Part shown: positions 1-7,988 of the stretch, piece after piece
Position numbering within the stretch: position 1 is the stretch's first letter
Layout: each line of letters starts with the position of its first letter
NCBI RefSeq assembly: GCF_043555885.1
Contig: NZ_JBIGHX010000002.1
Span: 248,001 to 312,000 of the forward strand
Direction: 5' to 3'
DNA length: 64,000 nucleotides
DNA from: Pelomonas lactea
GTDB lineage: Bacteria > Pseudomonadota > Gammaproteobacteria > Burkholderiales > Burkholderiaceae_C
The notes under the pieces: generated by a model
Told to the model about the DNA's origin: nothing
Seen by the model: the letters and a program-made list of their open reading frames with translations, nothing else
Database searches by the model: none
Program-made: the position numbers and the translations under genes

Positions 1-120
1 GCCCCGCTGGACGCGGGCGAGCCCGGTCGGTCCCCCTGGGGGACGGCGATGCTTGCGGCATCGAGCCGCAAGCTCATCGCCCGAGCGGGCCGGCTTGGGA
101 GCGGCCCGGCGCTCGGCCCG
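1..120. repeat. Structured intergenic repeat, copy A (left edge, possibly truncated)
   Basis: This stretch is the reverse complement of 54703-54824, with about 107 of 120 hand-aligned positions identical and one 2-base gap. It holds three hairpins: a 6-bp GTCCCC stem around position 37; a 15-bp stem (45-59 with 65-81, two bulged bases at 74-75, loop 60-64); and a GC-rich one from about 82 to 118. The central stem is kept in both copies although its sequence differs. No protein reads through it convincingly. It lies just upstream of cobT, and the window edge may cut it. It could be a REP-like or terminator-like repeat; no family name can be given from sequence alone. Confidence 0.75.
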
Positions 121-143
121 CCAATCATGTTTTGGTGCTGTAA

Positions 144-1169
144 ATGAACTTTCCTGACCTGCCGGCACTCGCCGAGCCCGGCCTTGCGGCGCGTGTGCAG
201 CACGCCCTCGATCACAAGACCAAGCCGCTGGGCGCGCTGGGCCGCGTCGAGGCGCTGGCGCTGCAGCTGGCGCTGATCCAGGGCGTCGAGCGGCCCGCAT
301 TGCGCGAGCCGCAGTTGGTCGTCTACGCGGCTGACCACGGCTTGTCGCGGCGCGGTGTGTCGGCCTACCCGCGCGAGGTGACGCCGCAGATGGTGGCCAA
401 CATGCTGGCGGGCGGCGCGGCCGTTTCGGTGCTGGCGCGTCAGCAGGGGCTAGCGCTGACGATCGCGGATTGCGGTGTCGACGCACCGCTGGCCGAGGGC
501 GCCGTGGACCTGCGCATCGCCGCCGGCACGGCCGATGCGAGCGTCGGCCCGGCGATGTCCATCGCGCAGGCCGAACGCGCGCTGCGCCACGGCATGGCCC
601 TCGTCGAGCGCCTGCCGGGCAACGCGCTGCTGCTGGGCGAGATGGGCATTGGCAACACGTCCTCGGCCAGCCTGCTGATGCAGCGGCTGACCGGCCTGCC
701 GCTGGCCGACTGTGTGGGCCGCGGTACCGGCGTGGACGACGCCGGCCTCGCGCGCAAGCTGGCGGTGCTGCAGGAGGCGCTCGCGGCCAACACGGCTGCG
801 CAGGCGCCGCTGCAGATCGCCGCCGCGCTGGGCGGCTTCGAGATCGTCACGATGGCCGGCAGCGTCATCGCCGCCGCGGCGCAGCGCCGCGTCGTGCTGG
901 TGGACGGCTTCATCACGACCGCCGCCGTCGCGCTGGCCGAGGCGCTGCGCCCCGGCGTGCTGGCGGCCTGCGTGTTTGCGCATCGCTCGGCCGAGGGGCC
1001 GCACGCGCGCTGGCTGCAGCAGCTGGGTGCGCACGCGCTGCTGGACCTGGACCTGCGTCTGGGCGAGGGCAGTGGTGCTGCGCTGGCCTGGCCGCTGCTT
1101 CCGGCCGCGTGCGCGCTGCTGGCCGACATGGCCAGCTTCGAGAGCGCCGGCGTCAGCAACCGCGACTGA
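144..1169 (+). CDS. cobT: Nicotinate-nucleotide--dimethylbenzimidazole phosphoribosyltransferase CobT
   Basis: This cytoplasmic enzyme transfers phosphoribose from nicotinate mononucleotide to 5,6-dimethylbenzimidazole, giving alpha-ribazole phosphate for the lower ligand of cobalamin. The 341 residues match the usual family length. Visible motifs are KTKPLGALGRVE near residue 26, ADHG near 63, GEMGIGNTSSAS near 165 and GRGTGVDD near 192. The C-terminal GEGSGAA carries Glu308, at the place of the known catalytic glutamate. The ATG follows a weak ribosome site. The stop is four bases before the cobS start, so the two are probably co-transcribed. No cobalamin riboswitch is visible in the 143 bases upstream, which are occupied by a repeat. 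Confidence 0.97.
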   Translation: MNFPDLPALAEPGLAARVQHALDHKTKPLGALGRVEALALQLALIQGVERPALREPQLVVYAADHGLSRRGVSAYPREVTPQMVANMLAGGAAVSVLARQQGLALTIADCGVDAPLAEGAVDLRIAAGTADASVGPAMSIAQAERALRHGMALVERLPGNALLLGEMGIGNTSSASLLMQRLTGLPLADCVGRGTGVDDAGLARKLAVLQEALAANTAAQAPLQIAAALGGFEIVTMAGSVIAAAAQRRVVLVDGFITTAAVALAEALRPGVLAACVFAHRSAEGPHARWLQQLGAHALLDLDLRLGEGSGAALAWPLLPAACALLADMASFESAGVSNRD

Positions 1170-1173
1170 GGTC

Positions 1174-1935
1174 ATGCGGCTCTTCCTCGTCGCGCTGCAG
1201 TTCCTGACGCGGCTGCCGGTGCGGCTGAGCCGCTTCGAGCCGGGCTGGCTGAACGACTGCGTGCGCCACTTTCCGCTGGTTGGCGTGCTGGTCGGCGCGG
1301 TCGGTGCGGCCGTGCTGGCGGGTGCGTCGCAGCTGTGGCCCGCGTGGGTGGCGGCGGTACTGGCACTGGCGGCCACCGTGGCGTTGACCGGCGGCTTTCA
1401 CGAGGACGGCCTGGCCGACACCTTCGATGCGCTGGGCGGCGTGGTGCCGCGCGACAAGGCGCTCACCATCATGAAGGACTCGCGCATCGGCAGCTACGGC
1501 GCGCTGGCGCTGGGCCTGAGCCTGCTGCTGCGCGCCGCGCTGCTGGCGGTGCTGGCGACACGGCCGCCGCTGGGCGCCGTGGCCGCGCTGCTGGCCAGCC
1601 ATGCGCTGGCGCGTGCGGCGGCGGTGGGCGTCATGGTCAGCCTGCCCTACGGCGGCGATGCGGAGCACGCCAAGGCCAAGCCGCTGGCGCTGGCGGTCGC
1701 GCCGCGCAACTTCGTCATCGCGCTGGCCTGGTGCGGGCTGCTGCTGGCCGGGCTGGCGTCGGCCGGCGTGTGGCCGCCGCGGCTGCTGCTGGCCCTGGCC
1801 GCGGCGGCCGGTGTGGCCTGGCTGATGCGCCAATGGCTGCAGCGCCGCCTGGGCGGCTACACGGGCGACGGCCTGGGCGCCACCGAGCAGCTGGCCGAGA
1901 TTGCTGTGCTGCTGGCATTCACGGCCTCGTTCTGA
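1174..1935 (+). CDS. cobS: Adenosylcobinamide-GDP ribazoletransferase CobS
   Basis: This is the cobalamin synthase of the inner membrane. It joins adenosylcobinamide-GDP to alpha-ribazole (phosphate), the step after CobT. The 253-residue product is very hydrophobic with several predicted membrane helices. It shows the family motifs GGFHEDGLADTFDALGG near residue 73, IMKDSRIGSYG near 99 and GYTGDGLGATEQ near the C-terminus. The chosen ATG lies four bases after the cobT stop with an AGG in the overlap region. Its TGA shares one base with the ATG of the next gene (TGATG), typical of translational coupling. Confidence 0.97.
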   Translation: MRLFLVALQFLTRLPVRLSRFEPGWLNDCVRHFPLVGVLVGAVGAAVLAGASQLWPAWVAAVLALAATVALTGGFHEDGLADTFDALGGVVPRDKALTIMKDSRIGSYGALALGLSLLLRAALLAVLATRPPLGAVAALLASHALARAAAVGVMVSLPYGGDAEHAKAKPLALAVAPRNFVIALAWCGLLLAGLASAGVWPPRLLLALAAAAGVAWLMRQWLQRRLGGYTGDGLGATEQLAEIAVLLAFTASF

Positions 1936-2462
1936 TGTTCACGATCTGGCGCCACCCCAGGCCGCGAGGCGCCGAGGGGCGCTGCATCGGCGGGCGCACG
2001 GACCTGCCCGTGGACCCGCGCAAGGCCAAGCGCCTGGCCCACCGCATCCGCGCCCACGCGCGCCGGCATGCGCTGCCGCGCGAGGTCGTCACGTCGCCGC
2101 TGGCGCGCGCAGCCGACGTGGGGCGCTGGTTGAAGCGCTGGGGCTTTGCCTGGCGCGTCGACCCCGCACTGGCCGAGATGGACTTCGGCCGCTGGGACGG
2201 CCAGCCGTGGAGCGCCATCCCCGTGCACGAGTTCGACCGCTGGATGGCCGACTTCTGCGGCTTCGATTTCGACGGCGGCGAGTCGCTGACCGCGCTGCTG
2301 GCCCGCGCCGCGGCCTGGCAGCCGCCGTGCGCGCTGGCCGTGGGCCACGGCGGCTGGATCACCGCCAGGCATTGGCGGGGCGGGGCTGCGCCGACAGCGT
2401 CGAGCTGGCCGCCACCGCCCGGCTATGGCCGGCCTACTGCTTCAGCACCGTCTGCTGCATGA
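1935..2462 (+). CDS. cobC: Histidine phosphatase family protein (alpha-ribazole phosphatase-like)
   Basis: The product has the phosphoglycerate mutase/histidine phosphatase layout: WRHPRP near the N-terminus with the phospho-accepting histidine, SPLARA with the second arginine, EMDFGRWDG, and VGHGGWI with the distal histidine. The usual RHG is RHP here. Its position directly after cobT-cobS, with a one-base stop/start overlap, suggests it removes phosphate from alpha-ribazole phosphate or adenosylcobalamin phosphate. The last ten or so residues are low complexity and the stop lies inside the 3' end of the convergent peptidase gene (29-bp overlap), so the C-terminus is less certain than the core. 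The role is inferred from context and fold. Confidence 0.85.
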   Translation: MFTIWRHPRPRGAEGRCIGGRTDLPVDPRKAKRLAHRIRAHARRHALPREVVTSPLARAADVGRWLKRWGFAWRVDPALAEMDFGRWDGQPWSAIPVHEFDRWMADFCGFDFDGGESLTALLARAAAWQPPCALAVGHGGWITARHWRGGAAPTASSWPPPPGYGRPTASAPSAA

Positions 2463-4443
2463 ACAGCACCGTCGCGTAGAACTGGAAGTCCTGGTTCTCC
2501 TTCTTCTGGAAGCCGTGGCCTTCGTTCTCCGCGCGCAGGTACCAGACCGGCGTGCCACCCTCGCGCACCTTGGCGACGATCTGCTCGGCCTCGGTGTAGG
2601 GCACGCGCGGGTCGTTCTTGCCCTGGATGACGAACAGCGGCTTCTTGATCCTGGCCACGTTGGTCAGCGGCGAGATCTTCTCCAGGTGGGCCCGCATCGC
2701 CGGGTCGCGCTCGTCGCCGTACTCGACGCGGCGCAGGTCGCGGCGGTAGCTCTCGGTGTTGTTCAGGAACGTCACGAAGTGCGAGATGCCCACCACGTCG
2801 ATGGCGCCGGCGATGCGGTCGGCGTAGTGCGTCGACACGGCCAGCGACATGTAGCCGCCGTAGCTGCCGCCGGTCACCAGCACGCGTGAGGCGTCCAGGT
2901 CCGGCTGCGTGGCAATCCAGTCCAGCAGCGCGCCGATGTCCTTCACGGAGTCCTCGCGCTTGAAGCCGTTGTCCATCGCCAGGAAGCTCTTGCCGTAGCC
3001 GCTGGAGCCGCGCACGTTGGGCTGGATCAGTGCGATGCCCAGCTCCTGCGTGAAGTAGGCGTTGCGGCCCAGGAAGCCCATCTGCGCCTGCGACTCGGGG
3101 CCGCCGTGGATGGCGATCAGCACCGGGCGCTTGCCGGTGAACTTCTTCGGCGGCGGCGTCAGCAGGCCCGAGATCGTCGTGCCGTCGAAGCTCTTCCAGC
3201 GGATGATCTTCTGCTCGGTGAACTGCGTGGTGTCGATGCCGGCCGGCGCGTAGGCGCGGGTCCACTGCTGCACGCGGCCATCGACGTCCAGCGAATAGAT
3301 CTGGCCCGGCCCCTGCGCGTTGCTGACCGAGAAGGCCAGGTCGCCGCGGCCGCGGTGGTAGGACGCGGTGCCGACGTTGCCGGCCGGCAGCGCGGCGGGC
3401 GCGGCGGTCTCCTGGCCGGTGGCGGCGTCGAAGAAGTGCAGTTCGTCGCGGCCGTCCACGTTGAACTGCGCCGCCAGCTTGCGGCGGTCGTCGGTGAACG
3501 TGACGCCGCTGACATCCCACGGGATGTGACGGCTGACGCGGGCTATGCGGCCACTGGCGGTGTCTAGCTTCATCAGCTCGCGGAACTCGCCGGCGCGGTC
3601 GCTGGCAATCCACAGCGCCGCCGCATCCGCCGACCAGCCGACCGGCGCGTAGGTGGCCTTGGCCTCCTGGCTGCCGGCGGCCGGCATGAGCTGCTTGACC
3701 GCACCGGTGGCGACGTCAAGCGACCAGACCTGCGACTCGTTCGCCGACAGGTAGCGCGACAGCAGCACCGTGCGCTCATCCGGCGACGGGCGGCTGGCCG
3801 ACCAGCCGCCGCCGTCCAGCTCGGCCAGCTTGCGCCGGCCCTCGGGCTTCTCGGGGTCCATCAGCCACAGCGTGGTGGCGACCTTGGCGCGCGTGCCGCC
3901 CTGAGCCGTGCGGTCGATGGGCACGGACGAGTAGATCAGCTGGCCGCTCTGGCGCAGCCAGGTGTTCATCGCGTGGCGCTCGTCGGGGTTGGTCAGCAGC
4001 TGCGGCTGCGCGCCGGGCTGGGCCAGGCCCAGCCGGTACAGCTGCGCCACCTCGTTGCCGCCGCTGGCGCGCTCGAACACGACATAACCGCCCGTGCGCG
4101 GCTCGTAGCTGGCCTGCGTGACTGGCTCGGCGCTGTCGGTCAGCTGCTGCGGCTCGGCCATCGGGGCCGTCAGGCGGAACAACTGCGCCGTGTTGGCGCC
4201 CGCCTTGCGGTGGGCCACCAGCATCTCGCGCTGCTGCGGATGCCAGTCGACGAACGCATGGCCACGAAAGTCGTTGTAGCGGCCGATCGCGTCGGCCAGG
4301 CTCTGCGGCACGGGCGGGATGCCTTGCGCGACGAGATTGGCGTTGGGTGCGACGACGGCGGTGGGCGCGGGCGTCGGGGTGGACGCGCAGGCGGCGAGCA
4401 GGGCGGTGGCCAGCGCGCACAGGGAGAGACGAACAGGAGTCAT
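2434..4443 (-). CDS. S9-family prolyl oligopeptidase-like peptidase, predicted lipoprotein
   Basis: This 669-residue serine peptidase has an N-terminal beta-propeller region and a C-terminal alpha/beta hydrolase domain. The domain shows IHGGPESQ, the nucleophile motif GGSYGGYMS (Ser about 527), GKNDPRVPY (Asp about 611) and NEGHGF (His about 643). The N-terminus is a lipoprotein signal ending LLAACAS, so the mature enzyme is probably anchored in the envelope. The ATG at 4443 is chosen because the lipobox then falls at residues 16-19. An in-frame ATG at 4482 exists inside a hairpin but gives a poor signal. It lies downstream of a long inverted-repeat element. The substrate is unknown; the family cuts oligopeptides. 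Confidence 0.93.
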   Translation of the reverse strand: MTPVRLSLCALATALLAACASTPTPAPTAVVAPNANLVAQGIPPVPQSLADAIGRYNDFRGHAFVDWHPQQREMLVAHRKAGANTAQLFRLTAPMAEPQQLTDSAEPVTQASYEPRTGGYVVFERASGGNEVAQLYRLGLAQPGAQPQLLTNPDERHAMNTWLRQSGQLIYSSVPIDRTAQGGTRAKVATTLWLMDPEKPEGRRKLAELDGGGWSASRPSPDERTVLLSRYLSANESQVWSLDVATGAVKQLMPAAGSQEAKATYAPVGWSADAAALWIASDRAGEFRELMKLDTASGRIARVSRHIPWDVSGVTFTDDRRKLAAQFNVDGRDELHFFDAATGQETAAPAALPAGNVGTASYHRGRGDLAFSVSNAQGPGQIYSLDVDGRVQQWTRAYAPAGIDTTQFTEQKIIRWKSFDGTTISGLLTPPPKKFTGKRPVLIAIHGGPESQAQMGFLGRNAYFTQELGIALIQPNVRGSSGYGKSFLAMDNGFKREDSVKDIGALLDWIATQPDLDASRVLVTGGSYGGYMSLAVSTHYADRIAGAIDVVGISHFVTFLNNTESYRRDLRRVEYGDERDPAMRAHLEKISPLTNVARIKKPLFVIQGKNDPRVPYTEAEQIVAKVREGGTPVWYLRAENEGHGFQKKENQDFQFYATVLFMQQTVLKQ

Positions 4444-4460
4444 GGAAGGCTTGAAAAGGA

Positions 4461-4483
4461 AATGGGCGCTCAACGCGCCCATT
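4461..4483. other. Hairpin just upstream of the S9 peptidase start
   Basis: A perfect 9-bp stem (4461-4469 with 4475-4483, loop TCAAC) is flanked by a T-run on the plus strand (TTTT after the stem) and a pyrimidine-rich run on the minus strand. It could act as a two-way intrinsic terminator for read-through from either side, or modulate translation of the peptidase, whose ATG is 17 bases further on. An alternative in-frame ATG at 4482 is inside the stem. The function is inferred. Confidence 0.55.
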
Positions 4484-4506
4484 TTCGGGGAGGCCGGGTT
4501 AGCGCC

Positions 4507-4773
4507 AGGGCCTGCTCACACTGCGGGAGCAGGCCGCGTTGTGCCCAGAATGCTCGCGAGCAAGGCGCAAAGCGAAGCCGGGTTGGGCACCCGGCGAGCA
4601 TTTGTAACGCCGCACGCGGGCATTCTGGGCACAACCCGTCGGGAAGGCCCGCCGCCAGAGGCCACTCTGCGTTGCACCGCTTGCCCGCATATCCATGCGG
4701 GCGGCACGCTGCGCCTTGATTGGCCTCTGGCGGCGGGCCTTCGCGGCCTACTTCCGCAGTGTGAACAGGCCCT
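4507..4773. repeat. Large nested inverted-repeat element with three-way-junction potential
   Basis: The 348 bases between two minus-strand genes are dominated by three pairs of long arms. P1 pairs 4507-4526 with 4754-4773 (19 of 20). P2 pairs 4538-4553 with 4620-4635 (16 of 16). P3 pairs 4644-4664 with 4721-4741 (21 of 21). P2 and P3 sit side by side inside P1. Each is capped by smaller hairpins, at 4577-4595 (7-bp stem) and 4683-4702 (8-bp stem, loop ATCC). A short hairpin, 4509-4517 with 4527-4535, competes with P1. No convincing protein is encoded. It may be a mobile structured repeat, an attenuator or a structured RNA; sequence alone cannot decide. Confidence 0.8.
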
Positions 4774-4791
4774 TGCCCGACGTGTCGTTGG

Positions 4792-5670
4792 TCATGCCGT
4801 CTGCTGGATGCCGGCGATCAGCCAGCCTTCGCCCGACTTGACGAGGTGCCAGACCTCGTCGAAGTCCGTCGCGGCCTGCTCGCTGTCTTCGCGCACCAGG
4901 CCCCAGAAGCGCACCGACACGATCTGCTCGCCGTTCTCGGTGGCGACGTCGACGACGCTGGCGTCCAGCTGCAGCACCTCGGTGCGCTGCGCCTTGCCAC
5001 CGCGTTCCAGCAGCTCGTGCTGGATGGCGGCGTACATCTGCGGCGTCGTGAAGCGGCGCAGGTCGGCCTGGTCACCGGCGTCGTTGGCCGCCTGCAGGCG
5101 GATGAACACCTGCTTGGCGATCTTCTCGAAGCCGGCGGCGTCGAAGTCGGCCGGCAGGGCCGACGCGGCTGCGGCGACAGGCGCGGCACCGCCCTGCGGC
5201 TGCCAGGCGGCGGGCGCCTGCGGCTCGGGCTGCAGGCGGAAGTTGGCGCCATGCGCGCCGGCACCCGCCAGCTGCGCCTTGGGCTTGGCGAAGCGGCGTA
5301 CCAGGAAGGCGATCACCACCGCCGCCAGCACGCCCAGCAGCAGCATCGTCATGAAGTTGGCCAGCTCGGCGCCGAAGCCGAAGTGGCTGGCCAGCGCGGC
5401 CAGGCCCAGGCCGGCGGCGAGGCCGGCGATGGGGCCCATCCACGAGCGCTTGGGCGCCGCGGCGGGCGCGGCCGGCGTGGCCGCAGCCTGTTTGGCGGGG
5501 GCGGCCTGCTGCGGCGCGGCGGGCTGCTGGGCCGGCGGCGTGTTGGGGGCCGTCTGCGCGGGCACGCTGCGCTTCATGCCGCCGCCGCTCAGGCGCTTGG
5601 CCTCGGCGTCCTGCACGGGCAGGGCTACGGCCATCAAGGTGGCCAGGGTCACAGCAAGGATGCGGTTCAC
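4792..5670 (-). CDS. Tim44-like domain membrane protein
   Basis: This 292-residue protein has a signal-like N-terminus, an Ala/Pro/Gln-rich linker (about residues 38-75), two glycine/alanine-rich hydrophobic segments (about 78-125) and a C-terminal domain from about 170. That domain resembles the Tim44/MRPL45 fold, with FEKIAKQVFIRLQAAND and the closing DEVWHLVKSGEGWLIAGIQQ strand pattern. In bacteria such proteins are membrane-associated and of unclear role. The start is a GTG preceded by GGAG at six bases; the overlapping ATG one base earlier runs straight into a stop. The stop is followed by the inverted-repeat element. Confidence 0.88.
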   Translation of the reverse strand: MNRILAVTLATLMAVALPVQDAEAKRLSGGGMKRSVPAQTAPNTPPAQQPAAPQQAAPAKQAAATPAAPAAAPKRSWMGPIAGLAAGLGLAALASHFGFGAELANFMTMLLLGVLAAVVIAFLVRRFAKPKAQLAGAGAHGANFRLQPEPQAPAAWQPQGGAAPVAAAASALPADFDAAGFEKIAKQVFIRLQAANDAGDQADLRRFTTPQMYAAIQHELLERGGKAQRTEVLQLDASVVDVATENGEQIVSVRFWGLVREDSEQAATDFDEVWHLVKSGEGWLIAGIQQTA

Positions 5671-5696
5671 ATCAGTCTCCGGGTGAGGAATCGAAC

Positions 5697-5714
5697 CGTC
5701 CGCAGGTGCGGACG
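5697..5714 (-). terminator. Hairpin downstream of the SDR gene
   Basis: An 8-bp perfect stem (CGTCCGCA with TGCGGACG, two-base loop) lies 13 bases past the stop of the minus-strand SDR gene and before the Tim44-protein start. It lacks a U-run, so termination would be weak or assisted. Confidence 0.4.
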
Positions 5715-5727
5715 TAGGTCAGGATTT

Positions 5728-6432
5728 TCAAGCGTCCCGGATGTCTGCAACAACGGTTTTTCCGAAGTCTGGCCGCATGAGAAACCGAACAATCGCGGCG
5801 GCCGTCTCATCCGCCGTCTGCAGCTGGCCGCCATCCTTCAGGCCCTGGAAGCGCGCTTGCTCGGGGAAGCGGGTTGGGTCGGCGCCGCGCAGCTGCACCT
5901 GCATGTCGGTGTCGATGACGCCCGGCGCCAGCGACACGACGCCCACGCCGGGCTCCTCCAGCGCCAGCGCCCGGCTGAGGTGATCCAGCCCGGCCTTGAC
6001 GGCGCAGTAGCCGGCGCTGCCGGCCATCGCGCGCCGGCCGAGGCCGGACGAGATGTTGAGGATGCGCCGCGTCGGCACGGCCGTCGTCTCGGCCAGGAAC
6101 ACGCGGCTCAGCAGCGCCGGTGCCTCCAGGCCGACGCGCAGCGCGGCGGAGAGCTGGCCCAGGTCCGTCGCGGCCAGCGGGCCCGGCGCGCTCAGCAGCG
6201 CGGCGTTGTTGATCAGCGTGGCGCTGGCCCAGCCGCCGTGGCCGCGCAGCCAGGCCTGCAGCCGCTCGGCGGCGGGCAGGGGGTCGGCGAGGTCCTGCGT
6301 CCATTGCTCGGCGGGCAGGGCCGGGTCGGCCTTGCGGGCGATGCCGATGACGGTGTGGCCCGGCTGGGCCAGCTGGCGCACGAGGTCGGCGCCCAGGCCG
6401 CGCGAGCTGCCGGTGATGACGTAGAGATGCAT
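5728..6432 (-). CDS. SDR-family NAD(P)-dependent oxidoreductase
   Basis: This is a short-chain dehydrogenase/reductase of 234 residues. It has the Rossmann motif TGSSRGLG at about 7-14, NNAA near 76, an NISSG serine site and the catalytic pair in GYCAVK. The overall pattern resembles sepiapterin/benzil-reductase-like SDRs rather than fatty-acid FabG. It starts directly after the rluA stop with no gap and so is probably the last gene of an EamA-rluA-SDR operon. The substrate cannot be told from the sequence. Confidence 0.92.
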   Translation of the reverse strand: MHLYVITGSSRGLGADLVRQLAQPGHTVIGIARKADPALPAEQWTQDLADPLPAAERLQAWLRGHGGWASATLINNAALLSAPGPLAATDLGQLSAALRVGLEAPALLSRVFLAETTAVPTRRILNISSGLGRRAMAGSAGYCAVKAGLDHLSRALALEEPGVGVVSLAPGVIDTDMQVQLRGADPTRFPEQARFQGLKDGGQLQTADETAAAIVRFLMRPDFGKTVVADIRDA

Positions 6433-7023
6433 TCAGAACTCCGGTGGGCAGACGAAGCGATGGTTGCCGATCTGCAGTTCGCTGGCATGCAGCAGCAGCC
6501 GTGGGCTGGCGCCGGCGATGTCGGGCGCGGCGTACAGCGCGTCGCCGAGGATGGCGTGGCCCAGCGTGGCCAGGTGCACGCGCAGCTGGTGGCTGCGGCC
6601 GGTCAGCGGCTCCAGCCGCACGCGGGTCGTGCCGGCCTCGTGGCTGAGCGCCTGCCAGCGCGTCTGCGACGGCTTGCCGTGCGCGGCGTCCACCTGCTGG
6701 CGCGGGCGGTTGGGCCAGTCGGCGGCCAGCGGCAGGTCGATGAGGCCGGCGCCTTCCAGCCGGCCGGCGACGACGGCGATGTAAACCTTGTCGACGCGCC
6801 GCTCGGCGAAGTCCGCGCTCAGCTCGCGCTGCGCCTGCGCGCCGCGGGCGAACAGCAGCAGGCCCGACGTGGCCTGGTCCAGCCGGTGCACGATGAGCGC
6901 GTCGGGGTACAGCGCCTGCACGCGGGCGCTGGCGCAGTCGGGCTCGGTGCGGCCCGGCACGCTGAGCAGGCCGGCCGGCTTGTCGATGACGACCAGGCGG
7001 TCGTCGGCGTGGACGATCCTCAT
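6433..7023 (-). CDS. rluA: RluA-type dual-specificity pseudouridine synthase
   Basis: This enzyme is predicted to turn uridine into pseudouridine in 23S rRNA (U746 in E. coli) and in tRNA position 32. It shows KPAGLLSVPGR near the N-terminus, the catalytic HRLDQATSG, DWPNRPRQ and TGRSHQLRVHL, an order shared with E. coli RluA. At 196 residues it is a compact form without an S4 domain. Its ATG overlaps the stop of the upstream transporter gene by four bases (ATGA), indicating translational coupling. Confidence 0.92.
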   Translation of the reverse strand: MRIVHADDRLVVIDKPAGLLSVPGRTEPDCASARVQALYPDALIVHRLDQATSGLLLFARGAQAQRELSADFAERRVDKVYIAVVAGRLEGAGLIDLPLAADWPNRPRQQVDAAHGKPSQTRWQALSHEAGTTRVRLEPLTGRSHQLRVHLATLGHAILGDALYAAPDIAGASPRLLLHASELQIGNHRFVCPPEF

Positions 7024-7925
7024 GCGCGGGACGACACGACGATGCCGGCCGCGATCAGCACGAACGCCGCGCCGTGGTACCAGGCCGGCATCTGGCCCAG
7101 CACGGCGGCGGAGATGACGGCCGCGAACAGCGGCGTCAGGTTGACGAAGAAGCCCGCCAGCGCGGGGCCCGCCTCGGCCACGCCCAGGCCCCAGCAGCGG
7201 TAGGCGATCAGCGACGGCCCGATGGCCACGTAGGCCAGCACGGCCAGCAGCGTGGGGCTCCAGTGGATGGCAGCGGGCGCCACGGCCTGCTCGACACCGG
7301 CCGACACGGCCGAGAACACGACGCCGAACATCAGCTGCGCCATCAGCGACTCGGCCCAGTTCCAGTCGGGCCGCTCGCCGGGCCGCAGCCCCGGCGCGGG
7401 CCGCGCCAGCATCCACGAGTAGATGGCCCACGTGAAGATGGCCACCAGCATCAGCAGGTCGCCCGGCACGAAGTGCACGGCCAGCAGCGCGGCCGGGTCG
7501 CCGCGCGCGATGACCAGCGCCACGCCCAGCAGCGACAGCACGGCGCCGGCCAACTGGCGCGGCTTGGGGCGCACGCCGTAGAAGAGGGCGCCCACGCCCA
7601 GCATCCAGACCGGCATGCTGGCGGTGATCAGCGTCACGTTCAGCGGCGACGAGGTGTGCAGCGCGAGGTACTGCAGCGCGTTGTAGCAACCCATGCCCAG
7701 CAGGCCCAGCCACGCGAGGCCGCGCCAGCGCTTCAGCGCCTCGCCGGGGCGGCGCAGCAGCGGCCAGGCCAGCGGCGCCAGCAACAGGAAGGCCAGGCCC
7801 CAGCGCAGCGCGTTCAGCGTCATCGGCGGGATGGCGTCGCGCACCAGCCGGCCCACCACCGCGTTGCCGGCCCACAGCAGCGGCGGAAGCGTCAGCAGCA
7901 GGGCAAGGCGTGGGGTCAGCTTCAT
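7020..7925 (-). CDS. EamA/DMT-family transporter
   Basis: This 301-residue protein has about ten hydrophobic segments arranged as two EamA repeats. The first begins with LLWAGNAVVGRLVRD and the second lies after a hydrophilic loop near residue 175. This is the drug/metabolite transporter superfamily of inner-membrane permeases, whose members export amino acids, nucleobases or other metabolites. The substrate is unknown. It is first in the minus-strand operon with rluA and the SDR and is divergent from the quinone reductase, with 63 bases between them. Confidence 0.9.
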   Translation of the reverse strand: MKLTPRLALLLTLPPLLWAGNAVVGRLVRDAIPPMTLNALRWGLAFLLLAPLAWPLLRRPGEALKRWRGLAWLGLLGMGCYNALQYLALHTSSPLNVTLITASMPVWMLGVGALFYGVRPKPRQLAGAVLSLLGVALVIARGDPAALLAVHFVPGDLLMLVAIFTWAIYSWMLARPAPGLRPGERPDWNWAESLMAQLMFGVVFSAVSAGVEQAVAPAAIHWSPTLLAVLAYVAIGPSLIAYRCWGLGVAEAGPALAGFFVNLTPLFAAVISAAVLGQMPAWYHGAAFVLIAAGIVVSSRA

Positions 7926-7988
7926 CGGCGCAGGCGCGGCGTGCAAAGGGCTGGCACGATAGCCGACCTCGCCAACTGGAGACGTCGC

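Noticed and set aside
440..1376. Long minus-strand reading frames opposite cobT and cobS
   Set aside because: They are antisense shadows produced by high GC content; the plus strand carries complete recognised enzymes.
2340..2462. Possible frameshift at the end of the cobC-like phosphatase
   Set aside because: The catalytic motifs are all in one frame and the tail, although low complexity, reads without any better alternative frame.
4499..5686. Long reading frames on both strands crossing the inverted-repeat element
   Set aside because: They run antisense to the Tim44 gene or arise from the GC-rich repeat itself, have no family resemblance and no ribosome site.
5683..5693. GGTTCGATTCC on the minus strand, identical to a tRNA T-loop core
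   Set aside because: The flanking bases do not form a T-stem and no D-arm, anticodon arm or acceptor stem can be drawn nearby.
7952..7967. TGGCAC upstream of qor, resembling a sigma-54 -24 element
   Set aside because: The matching -12 element (TTGC) is absent at the required spacing.
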